Assembly: GCA_026416775.1 (NCBI GenBank)
Contig: JAOAEN010000034.1
Span: 2,082 to 9,329, forward strand
Reading direction: 5' to 3'
Length of the DNA: 7,248 nt
DNA from: Dehalococcoidales bacterium
Lineage (GTDB): Bacteria > Chloroflexota > Dehalococcoidia > Dehalococcoidales > RBG-16-60-22
The notes beneath the pieces were generated by a model, which had not been told where the DNA came from, made no database searches, and saw only the letters and a list, made by a program, of their open reading frames with translations. Positions 1 through 6,835 of the stretch are shown in pieces (the stretch's first letter is position 1; each line of letters begins with the position of its first letter). The position numbers and the translations under genes were made by a program.

Positions 1-1
1 C

Positions 2-589
2 CGCATCCTGATGGTCAACATCATGTCTTCACCCGGTTCGGGCAAAACAAGCCTCATCCTCAGGACGGTTGAGAAGCTCAAGGGCCGGGTGCGCATGGCG
101 GTGATTGAAGGCGATATTGCCTCAACGATTGATGCTGATGCCATCGCCAGACACGACATCCCGGCCATCCAGATCAACACCGCCGGTGCCTGCCACCTTG
201 ATGCTAACATGATCGAAAAGGCGCTTGACAACCTCGAGCTCGGCTCGCTTGACCTCATCTTCATTGAAAATGTCGGCAACCTCATCTGCCCGGCAGGCTT
301 TGCCCTGGGCGAGCAGAAAAAGGTGATGCTCCTGAGCGTCCCCGAAGGAGATGACAAGCCGCACAAATACCCCCCGATGTTCATGGATGTCGACGTGGTC
401 GTCGTAAACAAGATTGACGTCCTGCCCCACTTCGACTTCAGGCTTGATGTCTTCACGAAAGCGGTTACCGCCCTGAACCCCAAGGTAAAGATTTTCCCCA
501 TCTCCGCCAAGACCGGCGAGGGACTGGAGAGCTGGCTTGGCTGGCTTGAAGAAGAACTCGGGAAAGCCAGGCAGAAACAGCCAGAATGA
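2..589 (+). CDS. hypB: Hydrogenase/urease-type nickel incorporation GTPase HypB (5' end cut by window)
   Basis: HypB is a GTPase that helps insert nickel into [NiFe] hydrogenase, in the cytoplasm with HypA. The reading frame is open to the window edge (Arg-Ile-Leu precede the Met at 11), so the true start and any His-rich N-terminus lie outside. Counting from the Met at 11, the visible G domain has the HypB-type P-loop SSPGSGKT (6-13), IEGD (32-35), ENVGNL (86-91), NKID (133-136) and SAKTG (165-169). The metal-site residues of the family are present: Cys61-His62 in the ACHLD motif and Cys93 in NLICP. The match to E. coli HypB is clear across the whole stretch, including the EGDDKPHKYP region. 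The downstream Fe-S gene starts 28 nt after the stop and is probably co-transcribed. No hydrogenase subunit or hypA is visible, so the client enzyme is unknown. Confidence 0.93.
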   Translation, partial: RILMVNIMSSPGSGKTSLILRTVEKLKGRVRMAVIEGDIASTIDADAIARHDIPAIQINTAGACHLDANMIEKALDNLELGSLDLIFIENVGNLICPAGFALGEQKKVMLLSVPEGDDKPHKYPPMFMDVDVVVVNKIDVLPHFDFRLDVFTKAVTALNPKVKIFPISAKTGEGLESWLGWLEEELGKARQKQPE

Positions 590-617
590 AGCTTTATGTC
601 AAGAAAAGGAGATACCC

Positions 618-1724
618 ATGAAAACGGATAGTGCCTATCAGGAACTCGCCGCCAAGCTGGGGGTGCCCGGATCAGAACGTTTCCTGCGTATCCTCAGAGC
701 GACCTTCAGCCCGGTGGAAGCCCTCATCTGCCGCGAGCTTTTTGCACCGGCAACCGCCAGAGAAGTGGCGGAAAGACTGGGCATGAATGAAAAGGAGATT
801 GTCCCGATACTCAACAGCCTCGTTGACCGGGGTATCCTCACGCGGGGCAGGACCCAGTACGCGTTTCACAACAGCCTCATCGCCTTCCACCACGATACCG
901 TTGCCGATACCGCCCCCCACACCGGGCCCCACGCCATCTCCAAGGAACTCAAGGAACTCTGGGCGGACTTCTTCCGCAACGAGTGGTCCTATATGTTTTT
1001 GGAGCACACCGACCACCTGGTGAAGATGACCGGGCGCAATCTCCCCATCTGGCCCGCCATCGGGGCGCTTGAGCGCAGCAAGAACATCAGCCCCGAGGAC
1101 ATCATGCCCGAGGAAAACTGGAAGCTCAGGATTGAAAATGCGAAAAACCGCATCATCGCCCCCTGCGGCTGCCGGGTGGTATGGGGAGCCTGCAACTACC
1201 CCCTCATGACGTGCTTTGCCTGCTTTGACCGCCCGCGCGGCGAATACTATCTGAAACAGCCGGGGCGTCTTCTCAAGGAAATAACCCTGGCAGAATCGCT
1301 TGACATCGTTTACGAAGCAGAGGAAGCCGGGCTTGTCCACTGGGGTGATTGCTACTGCTGCGAGTGCTGCTGTGAAAACCTCTTTCCTATCACCCGTGCC
1401 AAACGCTTTGACCTGATGACACCGAACCGCTTCCTTGCCGTGGTGGACGAAGACCTCTGCAAGGGATGCGAGCTGTGTCTGAAGCGCTGCAAGTTTGAAG
1501 CGATTGAGATGCGCCCGACGACCAACAAGAAGTCCAAAGCATATATTATCCCCGAAAAATGCAAGGGCTGCGGGCTCTGCATCATCACCTGCAAGGCCAA
1601 CGCCATCACCTACCGGATCGTCCGCCCGCCCGAATACGTCCGCGGGCGGCCCACTTCAGTTGCCGGAAAGGAAGGGACACCGCCACAGGCACTACCCGTT
1701 TTCGGCTTCTATGACCTTAAGTAA
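618..1724 (+). CDS. Winged-helix, cysteine-rich 4Fe-4S dicluster ferredoxin-like protein
   Basis: This 368-residue cytoplasmic protein has three parts. Residues about 30-90 look like a winged-helix (MarR/ArsR-like) fold, with AREVAERLGM as the likely recognition region and a wing near 70-83. The middle part is cysteine-rich: Cys183, 185, 192, 199 and 202, then six Cys within residues 245-252. Residues 275-335 carry two ferredoxin motifs, Cys281/284/287/291 and Cys315/318/321/325, each of the CxxCxxCxxxC type that binds a [4Fe-4S] cluster. I chose ATG 618 because AAAAGGAGA lies just upstream with good spacing and because it clears the end of hypB; an open frame back to 537 is an overlap artefact. 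It follows hypB by 28 nt and likely shares its mRNA. The role is not known; electron transfer or a redox-sensing regulator are both possible. The ferredoxin domain is certain, the DNA-binding role is not. Confidence 0.85.
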   Translation: MKTDSAYQELAAKLGVPGSERFLRILRATFSPVEALICRELFAPATAREVAERLGMNEKEIVPILNSLVDRGILTRGRTQYAFHNSLIAFHHDTVADTAPHTGPHAISKELKELWADFFRNEWSYMFLEHTDHLVKMTGRNLPIWPAIGALERSKNISPEDIMPEENWKLRIENAKNRIIAPCGCRVVWGACNYPLMTCFACFDRPRGEYYLKQPGRLLKEITLAESLDIVYEAEEAGLVHWGDCYCCECCCENLFPITRAKRFDLMTPNRFLAVVDEDLCKGCELCLKRCKFEAIEMRPTTNKKSKAYIIPEKCKGCGLCIITCKANAITYRIVRPPEYVRGRPTSVAGKEGTPPQALPVFGFYDLK

Positions 1725-1736
1725 AGAAGAAATAAA

Positions 1737-1770
1737 TAAAAAGAGGGGGGTGTCAGCCCCCCTCTTCAAT
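1737..1770. terminator. Hairpin terminator between convergent genes
   Basis: Perfect 10-bp inverted repeat: AAGAGGGGGG (1741-1750), a 6-nt loop (1751-1756), CCCCCCTCTT (1757-1766). Read on the minus strand the hairpin is followed by TTTTTATTTATTT, a good rho-independent U-tract for the selenoprotein gene that ends at 1794. Read on the plus strand it is followed by CAATTAACTT, a weaker tail, for the Fe-S gene that ends at 1724. It probably works in both directions, best on the minus strand. Confidence 0.85.
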
Positions 1771-1793
1771 TAACTTCCCATCAGACAGCGCGC

Positions 1794-3605
1794 TCAATCG
1801 TCATACTGCCCCGGCTCATCGGGAAGCCCGCAGGAGCCGTCCTCACAGCCTTCCTGTGATTTGAGCGCCCGCCAGCGGTCAACCGAGGCACTCGTCACGT
1901 AGCCGTAGTCCGTGGCCTTCCAGAGGGGGCTGGTCTCCCCGCCGACGACGATGATATTGATGTTGTCCGGGTTGTGGTACGGGGCAATCAGGGCATCATC
2001 GGGAAGCTTTTTCCACGAAGCGTAGGGCTCCACCCCCTTGTAGGCTTCTGAGGCTACGAGCATGTCAATATGGTCAAACTTCCAGTACTGACCGGCCGGC
2101 ATCCTGATGTTCTGCGAGAGGTAACGGCAGAAATCTCGCTTGGTGGCGAAGCCTTCGCCCTCTTTAAGCTCACGGGCAACCAGCGGGTCCATGATGATCG
2201 TCGCCGCCGAGTTGAGCGGGGGCATGGCGTTAAGCTGGATGTTCAGCTCCTCGGCCACCGAGCGGTGGGCGGCGGTGCCGGCGGGGTTGAAGAAGCCCCA
2301 GCCGCGGAAGATGCTCACCACGCTTTCCTCCGCCTTAAAACCCTTATCCACGTGGAAGGGCGTCCAGACGCTCCTTTCCTCATTCTCGCCGGCGCACATG
2401 TTGTTGTAGATGAGGTTGTTGCCCTGCGAGCTCCACAGCGTCTGCTTCGGCTTTGTATAACCCCAGATGATGCTCATGAGCGTCCAGGCACGCCCGATGA
2501 CCGCATTTGCCTGGTTTACCGGGCTGAAGGCACCGAGCCCGCAGTTCATGCCGATTTCGTTGCGGATCGGCCCGTTGACGAGGAGCATCGCCCCGAAAGC
2601 CGTGGTGGAAGGCATAAAAGACGACTGCCTTGTGGAAGCGGTAGCAAGGATCACCGGGAAGTATTCCGGCCTTGCCCCTGCCATTACTGCGACGACAGCA
2701 ATATTGCGCACCGTGTAACGGAAAAGCTCACCCGTCTCAAAGCGAAAGATCTCGCAGACGACCTCGTCCGGCGTAGCGCTGGTTCCCTTGAGCATCTTCT
2801 GCACCCGCTCCTCGGTGGGGAGAATCACCGGAAGCCCGTCCGTCCAGCCGCGCTCGTAGAAAAGACGCTGGAGGTTGTCTTCCGTGTCCGGCCTGAGGGA
2901 CGTCCCTTCGGGAGCAGTCCTTGCCGCACCGGGGGCTTTGGCAGCCCCGGCAACCGGAGCACCGTTTACGGGCCTGGTGAGGGCATCAATAATCTCCTCA
3001 ATGACAGTCCTGCCCGTTTCGGGATCCTTGCCGGCGATGTAACTGTCCAGCACCTCCGGAGGCATGCTGATCACCGGGTGCGGGGTGAAGATGAAGGGCA
3101 GTGGAACCCGCATCCTTTCCAGGTTCTCTCTGACCACGTTCACAAAGGCATTGGTGGAGATGGGAGCCACCGGAATACCATAGTTCTGCTCAAGCCTGCG
3201 GGCACCGGCAGCGACCGCTGCCACACAGCCCGGTCAGCCCGCCACGCCGAGGACGACCGCATCCCCCTTCTGCTTCACCTCTTCCCAGAGGGTGTTGTTA
3301 TCGTCCATGAAGACGTTGCCGGGCTTGCGGCGCCGTATCGTCTTTACCGACGGCATGTGCTCGGCAAACCACTTCTGCAGCCGGAGCATGAACTGGTAAC
3401 CACCGCCAAAACCGGTGTCCACAAGATACACCGTTTTCCCCTCTAGGGAGTCCAGCCGCCTTGCCATTGCACCACCGCCAGGCGGCGGCTCCATTACCGG
3501 GGCACGCGGCGGTCTTCCCGGTCCCCCCATGCCCGGAGGAGGCCCCGGCAGCCTCTGCACACCGGCCTCCGGGTTGACCACCGTGTCCAACAGATAAAGT
3601 GCCAT
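1794..3605 (-). CDS. UGSC-family selenoprotein, read through an in-frame UGA (Sec124)
   Basis: One 603-residue gene, though it appears as two ORFs (3605-3234 and 3224-1794) in one frame split by UGA at 3236-3234. The UGA is followed at once by a SECIS-like hairpin, so it most likely encodes selenocysteine 124 in the motif Sec-Pro-Gly-Cys127. Residues 54-212 resemble the UGSC family: LEGKTVYLVDTG at 54-65, GDAVVLGVAG just before Sec, and GIPVAPISTNAF after it. Residues 16-48 are a Pro/Gly-rich linker. A second linker rich in Ala and Pro (about 213-240) leads to a C-terminal domain (about 241-603) starting ERGWTDGLPV, which I do not recognise by function. Cys587 and Cys592 lie close to the C-terminus. 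ATG 3605 has GGGAGGAT about 6 nt upstream. GTG 3224 inside the hairpin has no ribosome site, arguing against a separate second gene. It lies 40 nt downstream of the SDR gene. UGSC proteins have no established reaction that I can name; a Sec-x-x-Cys pair suggests thiol/selenol redox chemistry. A nonsense mutation is the main alternative. Confidence 0.88.
3199..3236 (-). promoter_or_regulatory. Bacterial SECIS element downstream of the UGA codon
   Basis: On the mRNA, UGA (3236-3234) and one C are followed by a lower stem CGGGC (3232-3228) paired with GCCCG (3203-3199). An internal loop comes next, UGUGU (3227-3223) against GGU (3206-3204). The upper stem is GGCAGC (3222-3217) paired with GCUGCC (3212-3207), closed by the apical loop GGUC (3216-3213). 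The loop starts 17 nt after the UGA. E. coli fdhF has the same GGUC in its SECIS loop, 18 nt after its UGA, where SelB binds. All pairs are Watson-Crick. The element lies inside the coding sequence, as bacterial SECIS elements do. Confidence 0.88.
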
Positions 3606-3645
3606 TTGGTTATCCTCCCGTATTTAAATGCGGCAGAGCCTGAGA

Positions 3646-4605
3646 CTAGTACTCACGCGGTTTCACCCAGGTGATATCCTTCCTTGCCGTGCCCCAGCCG
3701 GATTCCCTGGCACCTTCCATCATCGGGTTCGGACGGTTGCGCATTTCTTCCCGGCGCTTGCGGTCAAGCTCCTCCTGCCGCTTCATCCCCTCAGCCGTGG
3801 TGTAGTTGACCATGCGCTCCAGAACCCCCCTCATGAACTTGTCCGGCTCCGGTACCGGTATTATGTAAAGGACTTCGTCCTCAATCCCCTTCTTGGTAAT
3901 TTTGGCAAGCTCCACCGGGTCAATACCATACGAGTAATGCTTGTGCATGAACTCAACCACCTTATCATCAAGATGGTAGCCGGTGTTCTGGAGATGCTTG
4001 GGGCGGGTGAGGTGGGACTCACCGATATTGGAGCGGATACCACCGGGACAGAGGCAGGAGACGCCGATGCCATAGGGCTTGAGGGCATGGTAATAGCTAT
4101 CCATGAGATTGATGACCGCCGCTTTGGCCGCCGAATACGGGGCACAGCCGCTTGTCCCCATGAAACCGCCCATGGAAGCGGTGGTCACAATATAACCGCC
4201 CCTGCCTGCCTGGATCATGCGCGGCACGAACGTCACCAGCCCGTTGATAACGCCAAAAAGGTTGACACCAACCACCCAGTCGTAATCCTCAAAGGTAGAA
4301 GCCTCGCAGGGACCGAAGGCATTGACCCCGGCGGTGAGGAAAAGAAGCTGGGGAGGGCAGCCGTGCAGCTTCTCTACGTATTCCGCGGCTTTCTTCCAGT
4401 CGTCGCGGTTGGTAACATCCATCTTGATGGCATGCACCTCTGCCTTCTTATCGCGAAAATAGGCAAGTGCCTCATCAATATGATCCTGGCGGATATCGGC
4501 AATGACGATCTTACAGCCCGCCTCGGAAAAGACCTTCGCCTGACCGAGACCGGCACCCGAAGCACCACCGGTAATAAACGCTACCTTGCCTGCAAAGTCC
4601 TTCAT
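3646..4605 (-). CDS. Short-chain dehydrogenase/reductase (SDR), NAD(P)-dependent
   Basis: A 319-residue classical-type SDR that would oxidise an alcohol or reduce a carbonyl with NAD(H) or NADP(H). The Rossmann cofactor motif TGGASGAGLG is at 12-21. Asp37 at the end of the second strand (IADIR) favours NAD over NADP. The TAG of the NNAG-like motif is at 91-93 and Asn115 fits the catalytic Asn position. Ser144, Tyr157 and Lys161 (YSAAK) form the catalytic set. The C-terminal part, about 250-319, extends past the usual 250-residue core and contains a highly charged stretch (MKRQEELDRKRREEMRNR, 274-291). I chose ATG 4605 because GGAGGG lies just upstream and the protein then begins MKDFAGKVAF, normal for the family; an in-frame ATG at 4659 lies upstream of the likely transcription start. 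It is first in a two-gene unit with the selenoprotein. The substrate is unknown. Confidence 0.92.
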   Translation of the reverse strand: MKDFAGKVAFITGGASGAGLGQAKVFSEAGCKIVIADIRQDHIDEALAYFRDKKAEVHAIKMDVTNRDDWKKAAEYVEKLHGCPPQLLFLTAGVNAFGPCEASTFEDYDWVVGVNLFGVINGLVTFVPRMIQAGRGGYIVTTASMGGFMGTSGCAPYSAAKAAVINLMDSYYHALKPYGIGVSCLCPGGIRSNIGESHLTRPKHLQNTGYHLDDKVVEFMHKHYSYGIDPVELAKITKKGIEDEVLYIIPVPEPDKFMRGVLERMVNYTTAEGMKRQEELDRKRREEMRNRPNPMMEGARESGWGTARKDITWVKPREY

Positions 4606-4618
4606 CTCACCCTCCGTT

Positions 4619-4649
4619 ATATTGTTATATATCGCGATTTTCACAATAT
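4619..4649. promoter_or_regulatory. Nested inverted repeat, candidate operator
   Basis: A 31-bp near-symmetric element. Outer arms are ATATTGT (4619-4625) and ACAATAT (4643-4649). The perfect palindrome ATCGCGAT (4631-4638) lies in the middle, with gaps of 5 and 4 nt. It overlaps the end of the proposed -10 box and the expected transcription start of the SDR-selenoprotein unit, the usual place for a repressor site. The cognate regulator is not in the window unless the winged-helix Fe-S protein plays that part, for which there is no direct evidence. Confidence 0.5.
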
Positions 4650-4676
4650 CATAATACAAAACAGCGGATATTGCAA
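4648..4676 (-). promoter_or_regulatory. Candidate sigma70-type promoter for the SDR-selenoprotein unit
   Basis: On the minus strand, TTGCAA (4676-4671) and TATGAT (4653-4648) are separated by 17 nt, matching 4 of 6 and 5 of 6 consensus bases. Transcription would start near 4641, about 35 nt before ATG 4605 and inside the inverted repeat at 4619-4649. The call rests on pattern only. Confidence 0.5.
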
Positions 4677-4962
4677 TTACCGGACCGGTTTAGCTTGCCT
4701 GCTTTGCAGCCTTTGTCTGCACCCCACCTGTTATCCCCTCCGTCCGGAATTTTCAGCCCGATACAGCAGTGCCGGACTTAACTCCTTCACTGCGGCAGGA
4801 GACTCTGACGGGAATGCCCCGGCAAATCCCTTTTCAGCGATGGGCTTATGACAGGAGCCAGCTCCCGAAGGTGTAAGTTAATTTATGTTAACCGTCCATT
4901 CCCACTGCAGGTTTAATCCGAAGGCGACAAAAACCGAGAGAGCCAACAAAACCTTCTGACTT
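4677..4962. other. Gene-free divergent intergenic stretch
   Basis: I see no convincing gene here: open frames lack ribosome sites and family resemblance, and the long plus-strand frame reaching 4851 is antisense to the SDR. The stretch holds three small inverted repeats: GTCCGG (4742-4747) with CCGGAC (4772-4777); GGAGC (4854-4858) with GCTCC (4861-4865); and GTTAA (4877-4881) with TTAAC (4888-4892). The last two lie about 70-110 bp upstream of the cupin promoter and could be protein-binding sites, but none is strong enough to call alone. Confidence 0.5.
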
Positions 4963-4991
4963 TTTACCTTGCCCGGTCTAAGTGATATAAT
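4963..4991 (+). promoter_or_regulatory. Candidate extended -10 promoter for the cupin-cupin-DUF169 unit
   Basis: TTTACC (4963-4968) and a perfect TATAAT (4986-4991) are separated by 17 nt. The -10 box is preceded by TGA (4983-4985), the TGn extension that strengthens sigma70 promoters with weak -35 boxes. Transcription would start near 4998, giving a 5' leader of about 50 nt before ATG 5049. Confidence 0.65.
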
Positions 4992-5048
4992 CAACGGAGA
5001 GGTCCGTATTACATGGCAAAACAGGCGGGAAAGGAGACGTGAGACTGT

Positions 5049-5570
5049 ATGGGCAGGTCAAAGTATGGTAAGTATATCACCACGGAGCTCAAGAGGGGCG
5101 TCGTCATGCCCGGCTACAAAGGGCCCCAGCAGATCGGGCAGGGCTACCGCGATGGCTATCGCATGGGGCTGGAGCATGTCATCTGGATGGACAACGAAGT
5201 GCTGCCCGGTGCATTCTACGGGGAATACACCTGGCAGTGGCCTTCCTGGATGAAGGACCAGCGCCCGATGCCGCGCATGCCTATGCCGGAGCTTGTCACG
5301 CCCGAGCTTGTGAAGAGCGGCAAGGTGCCCGGTATCATGCCACACGCCCATCCCTTCGTTGAGATCTTCAGTTATTTCGGCACCAACTTTGATGACCCTT
5401 CCGACCTCGGCGGGGAAATCGAGTTCTGGCTGGAGGACGAGAAATTTGTCCTCACCAAGAGCTTCATGGTCTATATCCCGGCGGGGATGCAGCACTGCCC
5501 GCTTGTCTTCCGCCGCATGGACCGGCCGATGTTCCACATGACGCTCGGTTCCGGGGATAAATACGTCTAG
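5049..5570 (+). CDS. Cupin-fold protein, first of a tandem pair
   Basis: A 173-residue protein with a cupin-like core. His99, His101 and Glu105 (HAHPFVE) form the first metal-site motif, and PAGMQH with His149 forms the second; the LGGEIEFWLEDEK region between is typical of the small barrel. A stretch rich in Met and Pro (about 68-95) separates the N-terminal strands from the first motif and is absent from the next gene's product. The start at 5049 is preceded by AAGGAG, but 12 nt away, which is long; ATG 5106 with AGAGGGG upstream is an alternative. It heads a plus-strand unit with a second cupin and a DUF169 protein. Such cupins bind a divalent metal and may be enzymes or ligand sensors; the substrate is unknown. 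Confidence 0.83.
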   Translation: MGRSKYGKYITTELKRGVVMPGYKGPQQIGQGYRDGYRMGLEHVIWMDNEVLPGAFYGEYTWQWPSWMKDQRPMPRMPMPELVTPELVKSGKVPGIMPHAHPFVEIFSYFGTNFDDPSDLGGEIEFWLEDEKFVLTKSFMVYIPAGMQHCPLVFRRMDRPMFHMTLGSGDKYV

Positions 5571-5612
5571 GATGCCGCGTCAGAGCAGACTCACCGAACA
5601 AGGGGGATGAAA

Positions 5613-6044
5613 ATGCACAAGGGTAAGAATGCCAAATACGTCGTTGATTTTCCGAAGAAGGGGGCCAAATACCCACACTACCGCGTTCAGAATGACCCGA
5701 AGATCGTGAAACCGATCGTCCAGGTGGATGCGGATACCGTACCCGGCGCCGAGTTCTACGCGGAGACGAAGTGGATCCTGCCCGGTGGGCCGGCTGAAAT
5801 AAAGCTCTGCGAGACCCACACCCATAACTTCAACGAGGTGCTGGGGTTTTTCGGTTACAACTACGACAACATTCAGGACCTCGGCGCCGAAATCGAGATC
5901 TGGATTGACAACGAGAAGAACATCGTTGACCGCAGCTTCTGTGCCTGCATTCCGGCGGGGGTCCCGCACGGACCGGTAATCATCCGCAACATTGAACGCC
6001 CCATCTTCCATGTGTCTTCTGCCAGGGTCGGCCGCTACGAGTAG
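5613..6044 (+). CDS. Cupin-fold protein, second of a tandem pair
   Basis: A 143-residue paralogue of the preceding protein. The first metal motif is THTHNFNE (His69, His71, Glu75) and the second is PAGVPH (His119). The shared core runs from VPGAEFY through DLGAEIEIWIDNEK to ERPIFHV, each with a clear counterpart in the first cupin. It lacks the Met/Pro-rich insert. Two start codons are possible: ATG 5607 is directly joined to the GGGGG purine tract, while ATG 5613 lies 6 nt after AGGGGG and is preferred. The gene starts about 40 nt after the first cupin's stop with no terminator between, so both are probably on one mRNA. The pair may form a heteromer or act on related ligands; both ideas are inference. 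Confidence 0.84.
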   Translation: MHKGKNAKYVVDFPKKGAKYPHYRVQNDPKIVKPIVQVDADTVPGAEFYAETKWILPGGPAEIKLCETHTHNFNEVLGFFGYNYDNIQDLGAEIEIWIDNEKNIVDRSFCACIPAGVPHGPVIIRNIERPIFHVSSARVGRYE

Positions 6045-6080
6045 CCGCCGGTACTGTTGCCCGGGGTTTAAGGTGGTCCA

Positions 6081-6824
6081 ATGACGGAAACGGGTGAGTT
6101 CAACCGCTACGGTGAGGTGCTCGAAAACACCTTTCTTCTGCGCACCTCGCCCGTGGCGGTGAAGATGCTGAAGAGCGAGGATGAGATTCCTCAGGGCTCA
6201 TTCCGCCCCAAAAAGGACGGCGGTTACCACCTTGCCCAGTGCCAGGCATTCGCCCTGTCGCGGCGGGACGGCAGGACGGTTGCCATGCTCAGGGAAGACC
6301 ACTGGTGCCCGGCGGCACTGATGGCTTACGGTATGGTACCGCTGCCGCCGGGGGCAAATCCCACCCGCATCCACCCTTACGAGATGTTTGCTTACGGTAC
6401 CTACATCGGCATCCTGACGGCACCCCTGAAAAGCGCTTCTTTTGTGCCCGATGCGGTCATTGTCTATGCCAATACTGCCCAACTGCGGAGTCTGCTGCTT
6501 TCGCTCAGCCCCGAGGCGGTACGCGAGGTGAACGGACGGTTCTTCCCGCCGTCCTGTGCCCATGCCGTGGTAACACCGCTGCTGAAGGGCGGCTACTGGG
6601 TGATCGTACCCGATCCCGGCGAATACCAGCGAGCGCTCTGCGGTGAAGACGAAATGATGTTCGCCGTCCCGCGGGCAAAGATGCCCGCGCTTATCGCTGA
6701 TGTTGAACGCTTCAGCTCGCAGGGCTTTGCCTACCGCAACCACAACTACATCATGTGCCCGGACTTCCCGCGCCCGGACTTTTACAAGAAGATGTTCCAT
6801 GATTGGGGCCTTGACGACTACTAG
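6081..6824 (+). CDS. DUF169 family protein
   Basis: A 247-residue protein that resembles the DUF169 family, mainly by its start (RTSPVAVKML at 21-30, followed by an EIPQ segment) and conserved cysteine positions: Cys54 in AQCQAF, Cys76 in HWCPAAL, Cys159, Cys187 and Cys226. No signal peptide or membrane segment is visible, so it should be cytoplasmic. DUF169 proteins have no assigned reaction; their cysteines suggest metal or Fe-S binding, and they occur widely in anaerobes and archaea. ATG 6081 is supported by AAGGTGG 4 nt upstream. It lies 36 nt after the second cupin and closes the three-gene unit. The intervening sequence holds no terminator. Confidence 0.85.
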   Translation: MTETGEFNRYGEVLENTFLLRTSPVAVKMLKSEDEIPQGSFRPKKDGGYHLAQCQAFALSRRDGRTVAMLREDHWCPAALMAYGMVPLPPGANPTRIHPYEMFAYGTYIGILTAPLKSASFVPDAVIVYANTAQLRSLLLSLSPEAVREVNGRFFPPSCAHAVVTPLLKGGYWVIVPDPGEYQRALCGEDEMMFAVPRAKMPALIADVERFSSQGFAYRNHNYIMCPDFPRPDFYKKMFHDWGLDDY

Positions 6825-6835
6825 TCCCGGGACGG

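Noticed and set aside
537..617. Extended start of the Fe-S protein at ATG 537.
   Set aside because: It would overlap hypB by more than 50 nt, while ATG 618 has a strong ribosome site and a normal protein start.
3222..3236. Reading the UGA as a nonsense mutation or a normal stop, with a separate downstream gene starting at GTG 3224.
   Set aside because: The SECIS-like hairpin, the family position of Sec, the intact frame of 476 further codons and the lack of a ribosome site at GTG 3224 all favour Sec insertion.
2070..3446. Long plus-strand open frame of 458 codons.
   Set aside because: It is antisense to the selenoprotein gene, has no ribosome site or family resemblance, and its composition (Arg, His, Gly-rich) is that of a GC-rich shadow frame.
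3628..4851. Long plus-strand open frame of 407 codons.
   Set aside because: Antisense to a clear SDR with all catalytic motifs; no recognisable domain or ribosome site.
5013..5090. A second selenocysteine UGA at 5040-5042, joining the mini-ORF to the first cupin in frame.
   Set aside because: The downstream RNA forms no convincing stem with an apical loop at the right distance; a GGUC is present but without proper pairing. The cupin has its own start and ribosome site.
6825..6835. Possible terminator at the TCCCGGGA palindrome after the DUF169 gene.
   Set aside because: The arms are too short, there is no loop and no U-tract follows.
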